NCBI GenBank assembly: GCA_947490035.1
Contig: CANLGS010000144.1
Coordinates: forward strand, 1-8,046
Direction: 5' to 3'
Length of the DNA stretch: 8,046 nucleotides
From: Gemmataceae bacterium
GTDB taxonomy: Bacteria; Planctomycetota; Planctomycetia; Gemmatales; Gemmataceae
Positions 6,385 to 8,046 of this stretch are shown here, piece after piece (the stretch's first letter is position 1; every line of letters begins with the position of its first letter). The notes beneath the pieces are model-generated. The model had not been told where the DNA came from, did no database searches, and saw nothing but the letters and a program-made list of their open reading frames with translations. Made by a program: the position numbers and the translations under genes.

Positions 6385-7419
6385 CTATTTCTCCCGGCGC
6401 ACGCTCCACTCCGCGACGGCTTCCAGAATCGTGCGGCACTCGCTCCGCGGCAGGCACTCCAGTTCGTGCTTCGCGGCCTTCGCGAACTCCTCGGCGCGGC
6501 GCTTCGCGTATGCCACCGATTGCGTCTTCTCCAGCGCGTGCAGCACGCGAAGACCCAACCCCTCCGCGCCGGCATGGATCGCGTCCTTGAGCTTGGCCGC
6601 TTCGGTCGCGGGCAAGCGGTGCAGGCAGTGGATCACCGGCAGCGTCAGCTTCTGCTGTTCGAGGTCGGTGCCGAGCGTCTTGCCGGCCGCGTCCTCGGTG
6701 CCCACCAAGTCGAGTACGTCGTCCGCGATTTGAAAGGCAAGCCCCAGGTTGCGGCCGAAGTTCGCGAGGCTGTCCGCGACGGCTTCCGACGCGCCCGCGT
6801 GCAGCGCGCCGAGTCTTCCGCAACACTCGGTCAGCGCCGCGGTCTTGCCGTCGATGATCTCGAAGTAGTCGGCTTCGGTCAGTTCGAGGTTGCCGCGTTC
6901 GGTCACCTGACGCAACTCGCCGGCACACACGCGGTTGGTCGCGTCGCCCGCGATCTGACACGCGCGAACGTCCACGGTGCTGGTCAGGTGGAAGGCGTGC
7001 GTGAACAGCATGTCGCCCAACAGGATGCTGACCTTGTTGCCCCACTTCGCGTTGAACGTGGGGACGTGCCGCCGCATGTCGGCTTCGTCCAGCACGTCGT
7101 CGTGAACGAGCGTGGCCGTGTGGATCATCTCCACGGCGGCGGCGAGCGTGTGGTGCGCCGGCACCACTTTTCCGCAAGCTTTCGCGACGAGCAGCACGAG
7201 CGCCGGCCGCAGTCGCTTCCCGCGATAGTGCCGAAGGTGGTCGATGAGCGGCCCGAACGGGCCTTTGTGCGGAGCGAGCGTGCGGTCGAAGATGCGCTCG
7301 GCTTCGGCGATGTCGGCCGCGACCGGCGAGAACGCGAGTGCGTTCTTCGCGGCGGCGCGGTGTGTGGGATCGGCTCCGCCGGAAGCAGCGGGCGAAACAG
7401 TTGCCATTGCGGTCCCCAT
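6385..7419 (-). CDS. Long-chain trans-polyprenyl diphosphate synthase (IspB/HepT-like)
   Basis: 344-residue all-helical prenyltransferase that extends an allylic diphosphate with IPP units; the product is normally the side chain of a respiratory quinone. Family motifs are in order: GKRLRP (67-72); the first Asp-rich motif D107-D-V-L-D111 within HTATLVHDDVLDEADMRR; GNKVSILLGD; the second Asp-rich motif D233-D-V-L-D237 (QIADDVLD); and GKTLGTDLEQQKLTLP. The residue five before the first Asp motif is a small Ala, as in synthases that make long chains, rather than the bulky residue of short-chain enzymes. Planctomycetes generally use menaquinone, so a menaquinone side chain is the likely product; chain length cannot be read from sequence. 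The start at 7419 has GGGAGG 8 nt upstream. The open frame continues to 7581, but that part runs through a palindromic repeat and past the moaC stop. It is separated from moaC by 109 bp and is not functionally related to it. Confidence 0.93.
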   Translation of the reverse strand: MGTAMATVSPAASGGADPTHRAAAKNALAFSPVAADIAEAERIFDRTLAPHKGPFGPLIDHLRHYRGKRLRPALVLLVAKACGKVVPAHHTLAAAVEMIHTATLVHDDVLDEADMRRHVPTFNAKWGNKVSILLGDMLFTHAFHLTSTVDVRACQIAGDATNRVCAGELRQVTERGNLELTEADYFEIIDGKTAALTECCGRLGALHAGASEAVADSLANFGRNLGLAFQIADDVLDLVGTEDAAGKTLGTDLEQQKLTLPVIHCLHRLPATEAAKLKDAIHAGAEGLGLRVLHALEKTQSVAYAKRRAEEFAKAAKHELECLPRSECRTILEAVAEWSVRREK

Positions 7420-7427
7420 CGCGCGGC

Positions 7428-7433
7428 CCTCCC
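7428..7433 (-). promoter_or_regulatory. Ribosome-binding site deciding the polyprenyl synthase start
   Basis: GGGAGG on the minus strand, 8 nt before the ATG at 7419. The neighbouring in-frame ATGs at 7437 and 7407 have no comparable site, and the 7581 start would overlap the end of moaC. Confidence 0.6.
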
Positions 7434-7498
7434 GCATTTCCGGTGCGTGCCGCAACCCGGAAAGCATACGCCCGTGATGCCGACCGTCAACATGGGCA

Positions 7499-7518
7499 CA
7501 CAGGCTGGAAAGCCTGTG
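7499..7518. repeat. Single palindromic repeat unit after moaC
   Basis: cacaggct (7499-7506) and agcctgtg (7511-7518) pair perfectly around the tetraloop ggaa. It begins 10 nt beyond the moaC stop codon. It is the same family as the two units forming the inverted repeat after tadA, with one extra A in the loop, and is followed by gtgccaca, which also matches the flank of that copy. It lies 80 nt before the polyprenyl synthase start. Here only one unit is present instead of an inverted pair. Confidence 0.85.
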
Positions 7519-7528
7519 CCACATAGAG

Positions 7529-8008
7529 TCAGGATGGGTCGCGGACGAAGTGCCCGCTGTTCCCGCCGTCCTTCTCTTCAAGCCGGACCGCCTTGATCGT
7601 CATACCGCGGTCGGCGGCCTTGCACATGTCGTACACCGTCAGGGCTCCGACAGTAACCGCAGTGAGCGCTTCCATTTCAACACCGGTCCGCGCGAAAACC
7701 GTCACCGTGGCCTCGATCCGCAGTAAATCGCTGGCGGGAAAGCTGAAATCGAGCTTCACGGACGTGAGCGGCAGCGGGTGGCACAGCGGGATGAGGTCGG
7801 CGGTTTTCTTCGCCGCCATGATGCCCGCGAGCCGCGCCACTTCGAGCACGTCGCCCTTCGCGACGCCCTTGTCGCGGATGAGCGCGAGCGTGGCCGGCAA
7901 CATGCGAACAAGTGCCGACGCCCGCGCGACGCGATGCGTTTCGGCCTTCGCGCCGACATCGACCATGCGGGACGCGCCGGACTCGTCGAAGTGCGAAAGG
8001 ATGGACAT
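7529..8008 (-). CDS. moaC: Cyclic pyranopterin monophosphate synthase MoaC
   Basis: 159-residue cytoplasmic enzyme of molybdenum-cofactor synthesis. With MoaA it converts GTP to cyclic pyranopterin monophosphate; MoaC performs the second step, from 3',8-cyclo-GTP. Length equals that of the E. coli protein (161). Signature segments are present: [14 protein letters not shown] (15-28), [20 protein letters not shown] (62-81), [20 protein letters not shown] (110-129) and KAADRGM. By comparison with E. coli, the active-site residues K51, H77, E111, D127 and K130 are all retained. The start at 8008 has only a weak GAG upstream, but it puts the N-terminus where the family expects it. No other moa or moe gene is visible; the next gene downstream makes polyprenyl diphosphate, so it appears isolated from its pathway here. 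Partners may lie beyond the right edge. Confidence 0.97.
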   Translation of the reverse strand: MSILSHFDESGASRMVDVGAKAETHRVARASALVRMLPATLALIRDKGVAKGDVLEVARLAGIMAAKKTADLIPLCHPLPLTSVKLDFSFPASDLLRIEATVTVFARTGVEMEALTAVTVGALTVYDMCKAADRGMTIKAVRLEEKDGGNSGHFVRDPS

Positions 8009-8030
8009 GAGGACTCGTGATCTTGGCTTT

Positions 8031-8046
8031 GTGGCACAGGCTTCCA
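8031..8046. repeat. Truncated copy of the cacaggcttcca repeat at the window edge
   Basis: The last 16 bases (gtggcacaggcttcca) are identical to 2100-2115, the outer part of the inverted repeat after tadA. The copy is cut by the window end. By analogy with the other copies it should lie just past the stop codon of a minus-strand gene beginning beyond 8046. It sits 22 nt upstream of the moaC start. Confidence 0.8.

Noticed and set aside
7420..7581. N-terminal extension of the polyprenyl synthase to 7581
   Set aside because: It would overlap the moaC 3' end, run through a palindromic repeat, and lacks a ribosome-binding site. The ATG at 7419 has GGGAGG upstream.
4975..7596. 873-codon plus-strand open frame
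   Set aside because: It crosses four well-supported minus-strand genes and several repeats, including the 29-bp inverted repeat. No motif was recognised.
1..8046. A single operon or defence island spanning the window
   Set aside because: The gene functions are unrelated, most gaps are 109-212 bp with hairpins, and no defence-associated helicase, ATPase, toxin or integrase is present.

Overview
This window looks like chromosomal DNA of a GC-rich planctomycete, most likely of the Gemmata/Gemmataceae type. Three things suggest this. The genes are strongly GC-rich, with long spurious open frames antisense to them. Two secreted proteins (a PQQ-type propeller and a three-domain dehydrogenase-like propeller) resemble families expanded in planctomycetes. 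The gaps between genes carry dispersed palindromic repeats that I recall as common in planctomycete genomes. The taxonomic call is inference, because no rRNA or other marker gene is present.

All seven genes I can support lie on the minus strand, so transcription runs from right to left. In that order they are: moaC (molybdenum cofactor synthesis); a long-chain trans-polyprenyl diphosphate synthase (probably making the quinone side chain); a small secreted protein of unknown function; a single-HKD phospholipase D/nuclease-fold protein 24 bp downstream of it; a large secreted protein with a lectin-like domain, a beta-propeller and a C-terminal Ig-like domain; tadA (tRNA A34 deaminase); and a secreted PQQ/BamB-like beta-propeller with a Lys/Pro/Asp-rich tail. 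They do not form one pathway. Most are housekeeping or envelope genes that happen to lie side by side. The small secreted gene and the PLD gene are the only close pair.

The most notable feature is between the genes. Five of the seven stop codons are followed within about 1-26 nt by an inverted repeat: a 28-bp perfect stem after the PQQ gene, 25 bp after tadA, 47 bp after the large propeller gene, 29 bp after the PLD gene, and a short 8-bp-stem palindrome after moaC. They fall into four unrelated sequence families. One family (core cacaggcttccagcctgtg) recurs at the tadA 3' end, the moaC 3' end and the right edge. In several of them each arm is itself a palindrome. They look like REP/MITE-type elements that occupy 3'-UTRs and may act as terminators or transcript-end stabilisers. 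Some reach into annotated-looking reading frames and produce false N-terminal extensions, so starts were chosen from ribosome-binding sites.

No CRISPR array, tRNA, rRNA, transposase or obvious defence island was found. No gap between genes exceeds about 215 bp. I see no clearly new multi-gene system. The repeat arrangement and the small secreted protein/PLD pair deserve a second look.
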